Source: Myxococcales bacterium (GTDB taxonomy: Bacteria; Myxococcota_A; Polyangia; Polyangiales; JAFGIB01). From it: a DNA stretch of 64,000 nt. The notes under the pieces were generated by a model. That model was given only the letters and a program-made list of their open reading frames with translations, was not told where the DNA came from and made no database searches. The stretch's first letter is position 1, and each line of letters opens with the position of its first letter. The stretch spans positions 54,363 through 118,362 of the forward strand of contig JAOUOP010000021.1 in assembly GCA_029880325.1 (NCBI GenBank). Direction: 5' to 3'. Shown piece by piece: positions 56,562-64,000 of the stretch. A program made the translations under genes and the position numbers.

Positions 56562-58241
56562 CTACTGGTCGACGTAGAAGACCCCGAGCAGGTCCTCGGT
56601 GGTCGAGATCGGCGCCGGGTTATTGCCTCCAGGCGCGCGCATGGAGCGGGCCCTGAACTGGTAGTACATGCCGGCTTCGAGCGGGCCGCCGTAGCTGACC
56701 GAGACCTCTTCAGCGCCCGAGACGCTGGGCACGTCCAGGTTTTCCCAGACCATTTCGCCGTGGGCGTTGAAGACCTGCACCTCGTACCAGTCTTCGCTCG
56801 AGTCGTCGGCAAAGCGCAGGGTCGGCGCACTGCTGACCGCGTCGGGCAGGTCGGCTCCGGGTGAGATCACCGCCAGCGCCTCGGTGACCTTGAAGGACTC
56901 ACTCAGAGTCAAGACGCCGCCGCTGGCCGCACCCGGCACGCTCACGGTGACAAAGTCGGTGCCGGCGATGTTGGTGTCCGGGTCGCGCACCAGCCTGTCG
57001 TTTTCGAAGGCCGCCAGCACCACGTAGTTGCCGTCGGGCACGTCGGGGATCGTAAACGCGCCGGTGATGGATGGCGGCCCGCTCTGGGGCGCGCGCAGGC
57101 CGGGCGGGACCTCGCCGCGCACGAAGAGCATGTCAAACGTGGACTCCACCACCAGCACCACGCTGGTGGCCGCGCCGCCAAAGGCGTTGACGATCTGGAT
57201 GGTGCCCTCGAGCCTGGTCAGCCCCCGGTCCGAGGCGGTCAGATCCACGTCCATTAGATCGCCGCCGGCGACCGAAGCGCTGACCGGCGTCAGCTGCAGC
57301 CCCGCGGCGTAGCCGCTGACCTCGTAGCCGCCGTCGACGACGTTGAAGATCGTGTAGGCACCGCCGCGATCGCTGATGCCGCTGATGCCCACACCGCCCT
57401 GCTCGGCCACCACCAACACGCCCGCTTGTAGCTCGGTGCCCAGGATGTGTCCCGAGATGCTGTAACGCGTGCTGCCGTCATTGGGCAGCGCGATCAGGAT
57501 GATCTCCGCCAGGGTGCCGTCGACCACCCAGCCTTCATCGCGCTTTTCAGCGTCGCTGGTGTGGATCGGCAACGCCGTTCGCAGGCCGCCGGGGAAGGTT
57601 TGATAGTCGAGGGCGCTTGCGCGCAGGGTGTAGGCGGCGTCGAGGGGATTGCCCTCGGCGTCGCGCACCACCGGCAGCTCGAGTACGTAGCCGCCGTCGG
57701 CGTCGCTGACGGCCACGTCGGTGACCGCGATCGACTGCTCGTCGAGGCCGATCACGTGGGCGCCTTCGATGGCCGAGAGGTCCGCCGAGTCCATCACCTG
57801 TCCGGCGATTTGGAAGGGCAGGTAGCAGGCGTAGCTGCCGTCCTGCCGCTCGGCGCAGCGCAGGCTGGGATCGCATTGGGCGTCGTCGCGCTCGGGGTCG
57901 CAGCTGCCGCCGCTCTGCATGCGGCACTCATGCATCTCCTTGCCCTCTTCGTCGGTGCTCACCACCACGCACAGGGAGTTGAGTTCGCAGCCGGGCTCCT
58001 TGGCCTTGGCGTCGCACTCGCCCCCGGCGGGAATGGCACAGCGGGGTTTGTCGTCGGCGTCGAGGGCGCAGATCAGTTCCGGCGCGCAGCTCATGGTCTT
58101 GTCGGGGTCGCAGCTGTCGCCGATCTGGCCGCCGCTCGAACCCGAGTCGTCACCGCAGGCGACCAGGCAGCTGAGCACGGCAAAGGCGAAGGGGGCGGCC
58201 GCGCGCGCGGCCGAACGGGAAGTCGACATGAAAAACCTCAT
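56562..58241 (-). CDS. Lipoprotein with Cys-rich N-terminal domain and carboxypeptidase-regulatory-like repeats
   Basis: 559 aa from ATG 58241 (or 58229). Lipobox VLSCLVAC, then GDDSGSSGG and a Cys-rich region of about 12 cysteines (GDSCDPDKTMSCAPELICAL ... SGGSCDPERDDAQCDPSLRC), followed by a series of CarboxypepD_reg-like/CnaB-like domains (FQIAGQVMDSADLSAIEGAHVIGL; YSISGHILGTELQAGVLVVAE; RLEGTIQIVNAFGGAATSVV) and a C-terminal FN3-like part (APTLRFADDSSEDWYEVQVFN). Probably a surface attachment or binding protein. Divergent from nothing close; the E2 gene lies upstream on the same strand. Confidence 0.8.
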   Translation of the reverse strand: MRFFMSTSRSAARAAAPFAFAVLSCLVACGDDSGSSGGQIGDSCDPDKTMSCAPELICALDADDKPRCAIPAGGECDAKAKEPGCELNSLCVVVSTDEEGKEMHECRMQSGGSCDPERDDAQCDPSLRCAERQDGSYACYLPFQIAGQVMDSADLSAIEGAHVIGLDEQSIAVTDVAVSDADGGYVLELPVVRDAEGNPLDAAYTLRASALDYQTFPGGLRTALPIHTSDAEKRDEGWVVDGTLAEIILIALPNDGSTRYSISGHILGTELQAGVLVVAEQGGVGISGISDRGGAYTIFNVVDGGYEVSGYAAGLQLTPVSASVAGGDLMDVDLTASDRGLTRLEGTIQIVNAFGGAATSVVLVVESTFDMLFVRGEVPPGLRAPQSGPPSITGAFTIPDVPDGNYVVLAAFENDRLVRDPDTNIAGTDFVTVSVPGAASGGVLTLSESFKVTEALAVISPGADLPDAVSSAPTLRFADDSSEDWYEVQVFNAHGEMVWENLDVPSVSGAEEVSVSYGGPLEAGMYYQFRARSMRAPGGNNPAPISTTEDLLGVFYVDQ

Positions 58242-58410
58242 GGTGGGTAAGTGACCGCGGACACCCTTGCGGTTGAACGCGAGTCCCAAAATTGTCGCAG
58301 CCGAACCTTCCCTTGCAAAGGTGGTTCAGCTGCGCACACCGGCCTTCCCCGAAGGCTCCTGTGGGAGTTTGGCGCAGTGGGTACGGCCTGGCCGAGACTC
58401 GGGTGCGACT

Positions 58411-59757
58411 TCAGATCGCGAAGTCGCCGGCCTCGAGCAGCTCGCTGACGCGGTAGAGGAAGCCGTTGGCGGCCACACCGTCGACGATGCGGTGATCGTA
58501 GGACAGGGCCATGTGCATGACCTTGTGGATCGCCATCAGATCCTCGCCCTCGTGCTCGACCACGACCACGCGCTTCTTGATCTCGCCGGTGCGCAGGATC
58601 CCCACGTTGGGCTGCGAGATGATGGCGCCGCCGACCAGGTTGCCGCGGCGGCCGGGGTTGCTGATGGTGAAGGTCTTGGCCGCCAGGTCGTCGGGCGTGA
58701 GCTGGCCGTCGCGGGCGCGGCCGGCCAGCTCGTCGATGGCGCGGGCCAGGCCGCGCACCGTCAGCTCGTCGGCGTTGCGGATCACCGGTACCACCAGGCC
58801 CTCGGGCGTTTCCACCGCGATGCCCAGGTTGATGTCGGCCAGCAGCACGTAGCTGTCGTCGAGCATGCGCGCGTTCATGGGGCGAAACTCGCGCAGCGCG
58901 CGCGCGGTGGCTGCCGCCACGAAGGCCAGCATGGTGAGGTTGATGCCCTCGGCCTTGACCTGGCCTTTGTGCTTGTTGCGCAGCTTGTCGGTGGCGTGAA
59001 TGTCGCACTCGGCCATCGTCACCACATGGGGCGAACTGAGCTTCGAGTAGACCATGTGGTCGGCGATGATGCGGCGCCGGCGCGACATGGGCACGATCTC
59101 GTCGCCCGGACGCGGCATGTAGGGCGGCACGCGGAAGGCGCCCAGGCCCTGGGGCGGGCTGGGGGCGACCGGCGCCTGGGCCGGGGGTGGCGCGGGCGGT
59201 GAGATGGCAACCGGAGCGGCCACTCCGGGAGCCGTAGCCATTTGTGGCTGGGGTGCGGGCGCCTCGCCAGCGGCGGCGCGCAGCACATCCTGGCGTGTCA
59301 CTCGCTCGCCGTCGCCACCTAGCTGGTGCAGGTCGACGCCGTGCTCGCGGGCCAACCTCCTGACCGAAGGTGAAGCCGCAGGCGTCGTTCCCGGGCTGCT
59401 GGCGTCGCGCGGCGCGGCGGCACCGGTCGCAGTCGGAGTGGCCAGAGCGGGAGCGGCCGCAGTCGCGGCGGGGGCTGTCGGCGGGGGCCCGGCGGCTGCA
59501 GCGCCGGCCGAGGCGGTGGCGTTGTCGTCCACCTCGCACAGGGCATCGCCCACGCCGACCACCTGGCCTTCCACAACCAACAGTTTGGTCACCACGCCCG
59601 CACTGGGCGACGGCACCTCGCTGTCGGCCTTGTCCGTCAAGATCTCGACGACCGGCTGGTCGAGCTCAACGCGTTGACCCTGTTGCACCAGCCACTTGCC
59701 GACGGTGCCCTCGACCACGCTCTCACCGAGCTGTGGCATCGTGATGATCTTGGCCAT
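58411..59757 (-). CDS. Dihydrolipoamide acyltransferase (E2) of a 2-oxo acid dehydrogenase complex
   Basis: 448 aa. Lipoyl domain with Lys43 in EILTDKADSEV, an Ala/Pro linker (about 80-125), a peripheral subunit-binding domain (SPSVRRLAREHGVDLHQLGG ... VTRQDVLRA), a second linker, and the catalytic domain with SRRRRIIADHMVYS and DHRIVDG (about 421-427, catalytic His). Transfers acyl groups to CoA. No E1 or E3 gene is adjacent, which is unusual, so the substrate (pyruvate, 2-oxoglutarate or branched-chain) cannot be named. Confidence 0.93.
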   Translation of the reverse strand: MAKIITMPQLGESVVEGTVGKWLVQQGQRVELDQPVVEILTDKADSEVPSPSAGVVTKLLVVEGQVVGVGDALCEVDDNATASAGAAAAGPPPTAPAATAAAPALATPTATGAAAPRDASSPGTTPAASPSVRRLAREHGVDLHQLGGDGERVTRQDVLRAAAGEAPAPQPQMATAPGVAAPVAISPPAPPPAQAPVAPSPPQGLGAFRVPPYMPRPGDEIVPMSRRRRIIADHMVYSKLSSPHVVTMAECDIHATDKLRNKHKGQVKAEGINLTMLAFVAAATARALREFRPMNARMLDDSYVLLADINLGIAVETPEGLVVPVIRNADELTVRGLARAIDELAGRARDGQLTPDDLAAKTFTISNPGRRGNLVGGAIISQPNVGILRTGEIKKRVVVVEHEGEDLMAIHKVMHMALSYDHRIVDGVAANGFLYRVSELLEAGDFAI

Positions 59758-59847
59758 GGATTCTGGAGACGATCTCTACCGCGCCAGCCGCCAGCGGCGC
59801 AACACGTGAAATTGCGAGTCGCCCCCCCTCTGTGCATGATGGCCGCG

Positions 59848-60066
59848 ATGGCCGACCTCGAAAAGATGGCGCTCAAGCGCGACCGCGGATATCTGGTGCG
59901 CCTGGTGCTGATGTTGGCGGTCGGCCTGTTGGCGTCGACGTTCGTGTGGGAGGGGCTGACCGGCGAGCGCACCGGGAGCTGCCTGGCCAACGCGTTCTTG
60001 GGGGCTCCCGATGCCTCCCAGCCCGAAGTGGGCACGGGCGAAAACAAAGACGAAACAAAACGGTAA
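59848..60066 (+). CDS. Small single-pass membrane protein
   Basis: 72 aa from ATG 59848 (MADLEKMALKRDRG); ATGs at 59836 and 59839 are also in frame. A positively charged N-terminus, one hydrophobic helix (LVRLVLMLAVGLLASTFVWEGL) and a hydrophilic tail (PEVGTGENKDETKR). Divergent from the E2 gene and upstream of the L7/L12-like fusion, with a 108-bp gap. Function unknown. Confidence 0.5.
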   Translation: MADLEKMALKRDRGYLVRLVLMLAVGLLASTFVWEGLTGERTGSCLANAFLGAPDASQPEVGTGENKDETKR

Positions 60067-60174
60067 CAGTTGCGCCCGTCGGAGTTCGCCCGGCACAATT
60101 GAAGGTGCGCGCGCCGGTGTGGCGGAGGCCGTCCGAGGGAGCCGCGGCCGGCGAAGGGCGCGCGAGCGCCGCCG

Positions 60175-62226
60175 TTGGATCCGCAAGAAAAGCTCGATGT
60201 CGTCATCACTGCCTTCGCTGCCGATCGCGCGGTGGCGCCGGAGGTCGAGCTGCGCCGCGTTTTCGGCATCGATCTGGCCCGGGCCCGGCAGCTGGTCGAC
60301 TCGCTGCCCGTCGCCGTGCAGACGGGGGTGACTTCGGTGCGAGCCGAGTACTTCCGCCGGGCGCTCGAAGCCATCGGCGCCCGCGTCGAGGTGCGCGACG
60401 CGGGCGGCAAGTCGATCGAGGCCCCGCCCAAACCGGCGGCCGCCCATGCCGCAGCGGCGCCGGCTTCGCTCGACCCCGGAGCGATCGCGCTGGCCACGAC
60501 CGAGCGGCCGCCGGGTGCCGGCGCCCAGGCGGTCGCCGGGGCACCGGCGGCGCGTTGGGGGACGGTGCTGGAGGCAGCAGCCCAGCACTCGGTACCGACA
60601 ACGGCAGCGACCACCCAGCCAGAGCAGCCGCCGCCGGCTCGCACGGCCTTTGGGCCCAGCACGCTGCCTGAGGTCGAGCTGCCGGCGGCCGTGCGGCGCG
60701 CTGCCGATACCGCCGCCGAGTCTCCCGCCGCGAGCCCCAGGGGGGGCGGTGCGCTGCGGACCGCGGATGCGGCGGCGACCGCCCTTCGGGCACCGCGGGC
60801 GCGACCGCAGGCGCCGGCGGGGGCCATGCCCGTGAATGCCCAGCGCACCGTGGCCCCTGTGGCCGGGGGGAGCACACCTGCTCCGGACGCCACGCACGCC
60901 CGGCGGCCCGGTGCTCGGCGGCGGGAGGCCCTGGCAGACGTCGCGGCGTTCGACGCCGAACCGCCGGTCGCGGCGTCCCTTCGCATGCAGCCCACGGGAG
61001 CCACGACCCAGGCGGAGGTGGAGGTGGCGGCCCCGGCCCCGATGGGTCGCGTGCCGGAGACCCCTGCAGCTGCCCCCTGGTCCGGCGGCGCGGGGCTCGA
61101 ACTCGATATGGCCGCGGCGCCCGCCGCGCGAGTGCCGAGGAACGGTCTCGGCGTCGCCGCTGCCGGAGCGCCGCTTTTGCCCGCGACGGCCGTGGGCGCA
61201 GCTGAGCTGGCCATGCGTCGACTCGGCTCCGAGATCCACGATCCCGTCGCGCCCGGGCCCCGCCCCGCAAGCACCATGCCGGAAGCGCCAGCCCACGACG
61301 GGGCATTGGCCGCGCCAGCGGGCGACCCATCCCCACTGGAGGTGGACGATGCCTTGACCTCTGGTTTGCCGACCGGGGTCGGCATCGAGCCGCCGCGGTT
61401 GCACGCGCCGGGAATCTTCGCCCAAAGCGATCGCGGCGCGGCCGGGCGCCCATCCCTCGGCGACACCCTGGACGGTCAAGCGCGCGACGGGCGCAGCTTC
61501 TGGGAAGTCATCATCGAAGCCATCGTCCTACCCTTCAGCGGCAGCGGCTTGTTGTGGATCGTGGCCATCGCCGTGTGGTCGGTTTTAGTCGGAATTCTCG
61601 GCGTGCTCGCGAGCTTCGTCCCGCTCCTGGGCGCCGTGGTAACCTTCTTCGCCAACAGCTCCCTACTGGCCATCAGCGCCGACTACTTCAGGGTCTGCTT
61701 CTGGGTGCCGCTGACCGGCGAGCAGAGCCTGGAACAACGGCCGAGCTTCGACCCCGCCCGGGTCCTCAACCTCTACGTCAAGTCGGGCTTGCATCTGACA
61801 CTCTTCGTCATCCTCTCGCAGGTGATGCTGGTGCTCTTGATCGCCTCGAAGGTGATGAACGGCGCAGGCCCCATCGAGCTTCTCACCGACCCGCTGCTAT
61901 GGCTGGCGGCGCTTCTGCCCGGCTACTACTGGGCGATGGCGATCACCACCTGCGCCCTATCGAGCGACTTCACCGGCGTCTGGAACTTCGTCGTCGGCAT
62001 TCGCGCCATCGCGCGCGCGCCCCTGGAGTACAGCTTCATCGCGGGCTCCGGTGTGGTGCTGATGGTGGGCAGCGCTGTGGCCATGGCGCTGGTGGGATCG
62101 ATCACCGGCATCGCTGGCGCCCTCTTGACCGCCACCGCAGGCCTGCCGCTGGCGCTTAGCCATGGCGTGATGGGCGCCCTGATGGGCTACCTGGCACGCA
62201 CCCGGCCAGAAGTCTTCGAAGACTGA
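60175..62226 (+). CDS. Fusion of ribosomal L7/L12 C-terminal-like domain, long disordered linker and multi-pass membrane domain
   Basis: 683 aa from TTG 60175, the first start in the frame with family sense. Residues 5-75 (LDVVITAFAADRAVAPEVELRRVFGIDLARARQLVDSLPVAVQTGV in outline) match the L7/L12 C-terminal fold: helix-strand pattern, VVITA, LARARQLVDSLP, EYFRRALEAIGARVEV. About 350 residues of Ala/Pro/Gly-rich, low-complexity sequence follow, then a C-terminal domain (about 430-680) with six hydrophobic helices (e.g. LWIVAIAVWSVLVGILGVLA, LFVILSQVMLVLLIASKVM), like DUF4013/Yip1-type membrane proteins. Role unknown. Confidence 0.8.
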   Translation: MDPQEKLDVVITAFAADRAVAPEVELRRVFGIDLARARQLVDSLPVAVQTGVTSVRAEYFRRALEAIGARVEVRDAGGKSIEAPPKPAAAHAAAAPASLDPGAIALATTERPPGAGAQAVAGAPAARWGTVLEAAAQHSVPTTAATTQPEQPPPARTAFGPSTLPEVELPAAVRRAADTAAESPAASPRGGGALRTADAAATALRAPRARPQAPAGAMPVNAQRTVAPVAGGSTPAPDATHARRPGARRREALADVAAFDAEPPVAASLRMQPTGATTQAEVEVAAPAPMGRVPETPAAAPWSGGAGLELDMAAAPAARVPRNGLGVAAAGAPLLPATAVGAAELAMRRLGSEIHDPVAPGPRPASTMPEAPAHDGALAAPAGDPSPLEVDDALTSGLPTGVGIEPPRLHAPGIFAQSDRGAAGRPSLGDTLDGQARDGRSFWEVIIEAIVLPFSGSGLLWIVAIAVWSVLVGILGVLASFVPLLGAVVTFFANSSLLAISADYFRVCFWVPLTGEQSLEQRPSFDPARVLNLYVKSGLHLTLFVILSQVMLVLLIASKVMNGAGPIELLTDPLLWLAALLPGYYWAMAITTCALSSDFTGVWNFVVGIRAIARAPLEYSFIAGSGVVLMVGSAVAMALVGSITGIAGALLTATAGLPLALSHGVMGALMGYLARTRPEVFED

Positions 62227-62578
62227 GCCTGGGAAGTCGGTGTTCACTGAGCGGACGTGGGTGACAGGGGTCGAGCGCGGATGATGCGGTAACGCTCTGG
62301 CATCCAAAGCCCGGCGGTTAGCTTGACGCGGGTGGGAAGCGATTCCGCTCCGGCCGGCGGCTTGGGGCTCTGCTATAGGTGGGCGGCGCCTTGCAGGAGG
62401 TCGTTTCGACGACGGTGTGGATGCGTGAGCGACGCTGCGCCCGGGTCGCGTAGGCACCACCGCTTGGCAGGTTCAAGCACCTACAGCCCCGAAAGACCGC
62501 CGCGCGGAAAACGCCCCCGAGCCCCTGGCCCGCGGTGACGTTGCCGAATCCCGGTCGGCCATTTAGGCTCCCGCTGCC
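62227..62578. other. Intergenic region upstream of hisD
   Basis: 352 bp with no gene-like frame in any direction and no inverted repeat of note. It may hold the hisD promoter, but no -35/-10 pair with proper spacing is clear. Confidence 0.4.
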
Positions 62579-63901
62579 ATGCCGGCCCTGCAGATTCTCA
62601 ACTTCAGTGAGCCCGACTTTCGGCAGCGCCTCGATGACCTGCTCTCGACCCTGCGCGGCGGGGGGCTCGTGGGCAGCGTCGAGAGTGAGCCGCTCGATGT
62701 GCCCGCGATCGTGAGCGACATCCTGGCCCAGGTGCGGACCGAGGGCGACGATGCCGCCGCACGGCTCGCCTCGCGCCTGGACCGCGCCTCACTCGAGCCC
62801 GGCGCCCTGCATGTGCCCCAGGCCGAGCTGGAGCGCGCCCACGCTGAGGCCGAACCGGAGTTTCTGGCCCTGGTGCGTCGCGTGCGCGACCGCATCGCCA
62901 CCTATCAACGCCACATTCTGCACCGCGATCCGCCGCCGCTGGTCGATGGCGGGCGCAAGCTGGGCGTGCGCTATACCCCCATCGATCGGGTGGGCGTGTA
63001 CGTGCCCGGCGGGCGCGCGCTCTATCCGTCGTCGGTCTTGATGACGGTGGTGCCAGCACAGGTGGCCGGTGTGAAGGAGTTGGTGATCGCAACGCCTGCC
63101 ACCGGTGGCCGCATCGATGATCTGGCGCTGGCGCTGGCCCACGAGCTGGGCGTGCGCGAGGTGGTGCAGCTGGGTGGCGCGGTGGCTGTCGCCGCGCTGG
63201 CCTATGGCACCGAGAGCATCGCGCGGGTGCAGAAGATCGTGGGACCGGGCAATGCCTTCGTGGCCGAGGCCAAGCGCCAGCTCTTCGGTCAGGTCGGCAT
63301 CGACTCCATCGCCGGGCCCAGTGAAGTCGTGGTGGTCGCTGACGACAGCGCCAACCCGCGCTGGGTGGCGGCCGATCTGCTGGCCCAGGCCGAGCACGAT
63401 CCGGGCGCGGCGATTTTACTGACGCCCTCGGCAGCGCTGGCGACGGCGGTGGTCGAAGCGGCAGAGGAACAACTTGGGCAGCTCGGGCGCTCCGAGATGA
63501 CGCGCGTTTCGCTCGAACGCTATGGCGCTGCGGTGGTGGTCGCCGATCTGGCCGCGGCCTGCGACTTGGCCAGCGAGATGGCGGCCGAGCACCTGCAGAT
63601 CGTCACCGGCGACGATGCCGGCTGCCTCGAGCGCATCCGCCACGCAGGCGCCATCTTCGTCGGTGCCCACAGCCCGGTGCCCGTCGGCGACTACTACGCC
63701 GGGCCTTCCCACGTGCTGCCCACCGGGGGCACCGCCCATTTCTTCGGGCCGCTGAGCGCCAATGACTTTCTCAAGGCCAGCAGCCTGATCGAGTACGACG
63801 CCGCTGCGCTGGCGGCCGACGCCGCCGACGTGCGCGACTTCGCCACGCGCGAAGGCCTGACCGCCCACGCAGCGTCGGTGGCGGTGCGGACCGAGGGCTA
63901 G
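62579..63901 (+). CDS. hisD: Histidinol dehydrogenase
   Basis: 440 aa from ATG 62579. Characteristic blocks: VYVPGGRALYPSSVLMTVVPAQVAGV, VQKIVGPGNAFVAEAKRQLFG, AGPSEVVVVADDSA, zinc-site region AQAEHDPGA, AEHLQIVTGDDA and GPSHVLPTGGTAHFFGPLS. Catalyses the last two steps of histidine biosynthesis, histidinol to histidine, with NAD. The final TAG (63899-63901) lies within the CTAG end of the family A repeat. No other his genes are seen before the edge of the window. Confidence 0.95.
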   Translation: MPALQILNFSEPDFRQRLDDLLSTLRGGGLVGSVESEPLDVPAIVSDILAQVRTEGDDAAARLASRLDRASLEPGALHVPQAELERAHAEAEPEFLALVRRVRDRIATYQRHILHRDPPPLVDGGRKLGVRYTPIDRVGVYVPGGRALYPSSVLMTVVPAQVAGVKELVIATPATGGRIDDLALALAHELGVREVVQLGGAVAVAALAYGTESIARVQKIVGPGNAFVAEAKRQLFGQVGIDSIAGPSEVVVVADDSANPRWVAADLLAQAEHDPGAAILLTPSAALATAVVEAAEEQLGQLGRSEMTRVSLERYGAAVVVADLAAACDLASEMAAEHLQIVTGDDAGCLERIRHAGAIFVGAHSPVPVGDYYAGPSHVLPTGGTAHFFGPLSANDFLKASSLIEYDAAALAADAADVRDFATREGLTAHAASVAVRTEG

Positions 63902-64000
63902 ATGTGCTCGGCGGGAGTCATGATCCGCTCTCGGGACCGCTACGGCGCCAGCTGCGGCGTCCGGTCCCCTTGAAATACACGGAGTATTCCGGCGGAGGCC
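63898..64000. repeat. Inverted-repeat element, family A, second copy (cut by the window edge)
   Basis: The first 103 bp of the family A element, identical to 20543-20645 apart from position 63944 (G for A). The core is at 63973-63989. The element starts with CTAG, whose last three bases are the hisD stop codon. The far inverted repeat would be expected at about 64045-64065, outside the window. Confidence 0.9.

Noticed and set aside
59637..61466. Minus-strand frame opposite the L7/L12-like fusion
   Set aside because: Low-complexity Ala/Gly/Ser/Pro translation of the linker's complement; the + strand has a domain match at both ends.

Overview
The window is a high-GC chromosomal stretch with dense, bidirectional genes. 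Its content points to a myxobacterium (Myxococcota, formerly Deltaproteobacteria). The evidence is a DUF2378/Mxa_TIGR02265-type protein, a Cys-Gly-rich C-terminal anchor resembling MYXO-CTERM, a giant Ser/Thr kinase carrying an ATPase and repeat region, an FHA-sigma54 activator, caspase-like debris, many Asp/Gly-linker lipoproteins, TSP3-rich OmpA proteins and Cys-rich repeat tails. The genus cannot be fixed from sequence alone.

Layout. 1-6.8 kb is a signalling block: an FHA-sigma54 activator (partial), a divergent 1338-aa protein kinase, and a convergent hybrid histidine kinase with a degenerate receiver. 7-16 kb holds an RDD membrane protein, a DEAD-box helicase without a canonical start codon, a broken sigma-factor/caspase relic, a TPR/PEGA protein, a very large beta-propeller lipoprotein and an MDR oxidoreductase. 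16-24 kb has two lipoproteins, RecQ, a membrane Zn-peptidase, a structured intergenic region with an inverted-repeat element, a PHA-granule-type protein, secreted MsrAB, an M20 amidohydrolase and an ABM monooxygenase. 24-36.5 kb is envelope and secretion: an RND/MMPL exporter, an OmpA/TSP3 protein, a MYXO-CTERM-like surface protein, an alkaline phosphatase relic, a DUF2378 protein, a small membrane protein, a second inverted-repeat element and an M4 metalloprotease. 36.6-42.3 kb is the cell-shape operon mreB-mreC-mreD-PBP2-rodA, with an ECF sigma gene divergent from it. 43-54 kb holds a lipoprotein, mutY, an aldolase/dehydrogenase fusion, a PAS hybrid histidine kinase, a secreted Cys-containing protein, a periplasmic protein with a clear sigma70-type promoter, a DUF362 protein and an outer-membrane protein. 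54-64 kb has rnc, tRNA-Leu(UAG), a PEGA/TPR protein, a lipoprotein, an orphan E2 acyltransferase, a small membrane protein, an L7/L12-CTD-like membrane fusion and hisD.

The most novel signal is a pair of related, non-coding, inverted-repeat elements. Family A lies at 20543-20710 and again from 63898 to the window edge. Family B lies at 33861-34010, with a truncated inverted copy at about 47219-47304. All four carry the same 17-nt core (AAATACAYGGAGTATTC, itself a small hairpin) and all sit just 3' of a gene. One copy contributes the stop codon of hisD. They look like REP/MITE-type mobile or 3'-end elements.
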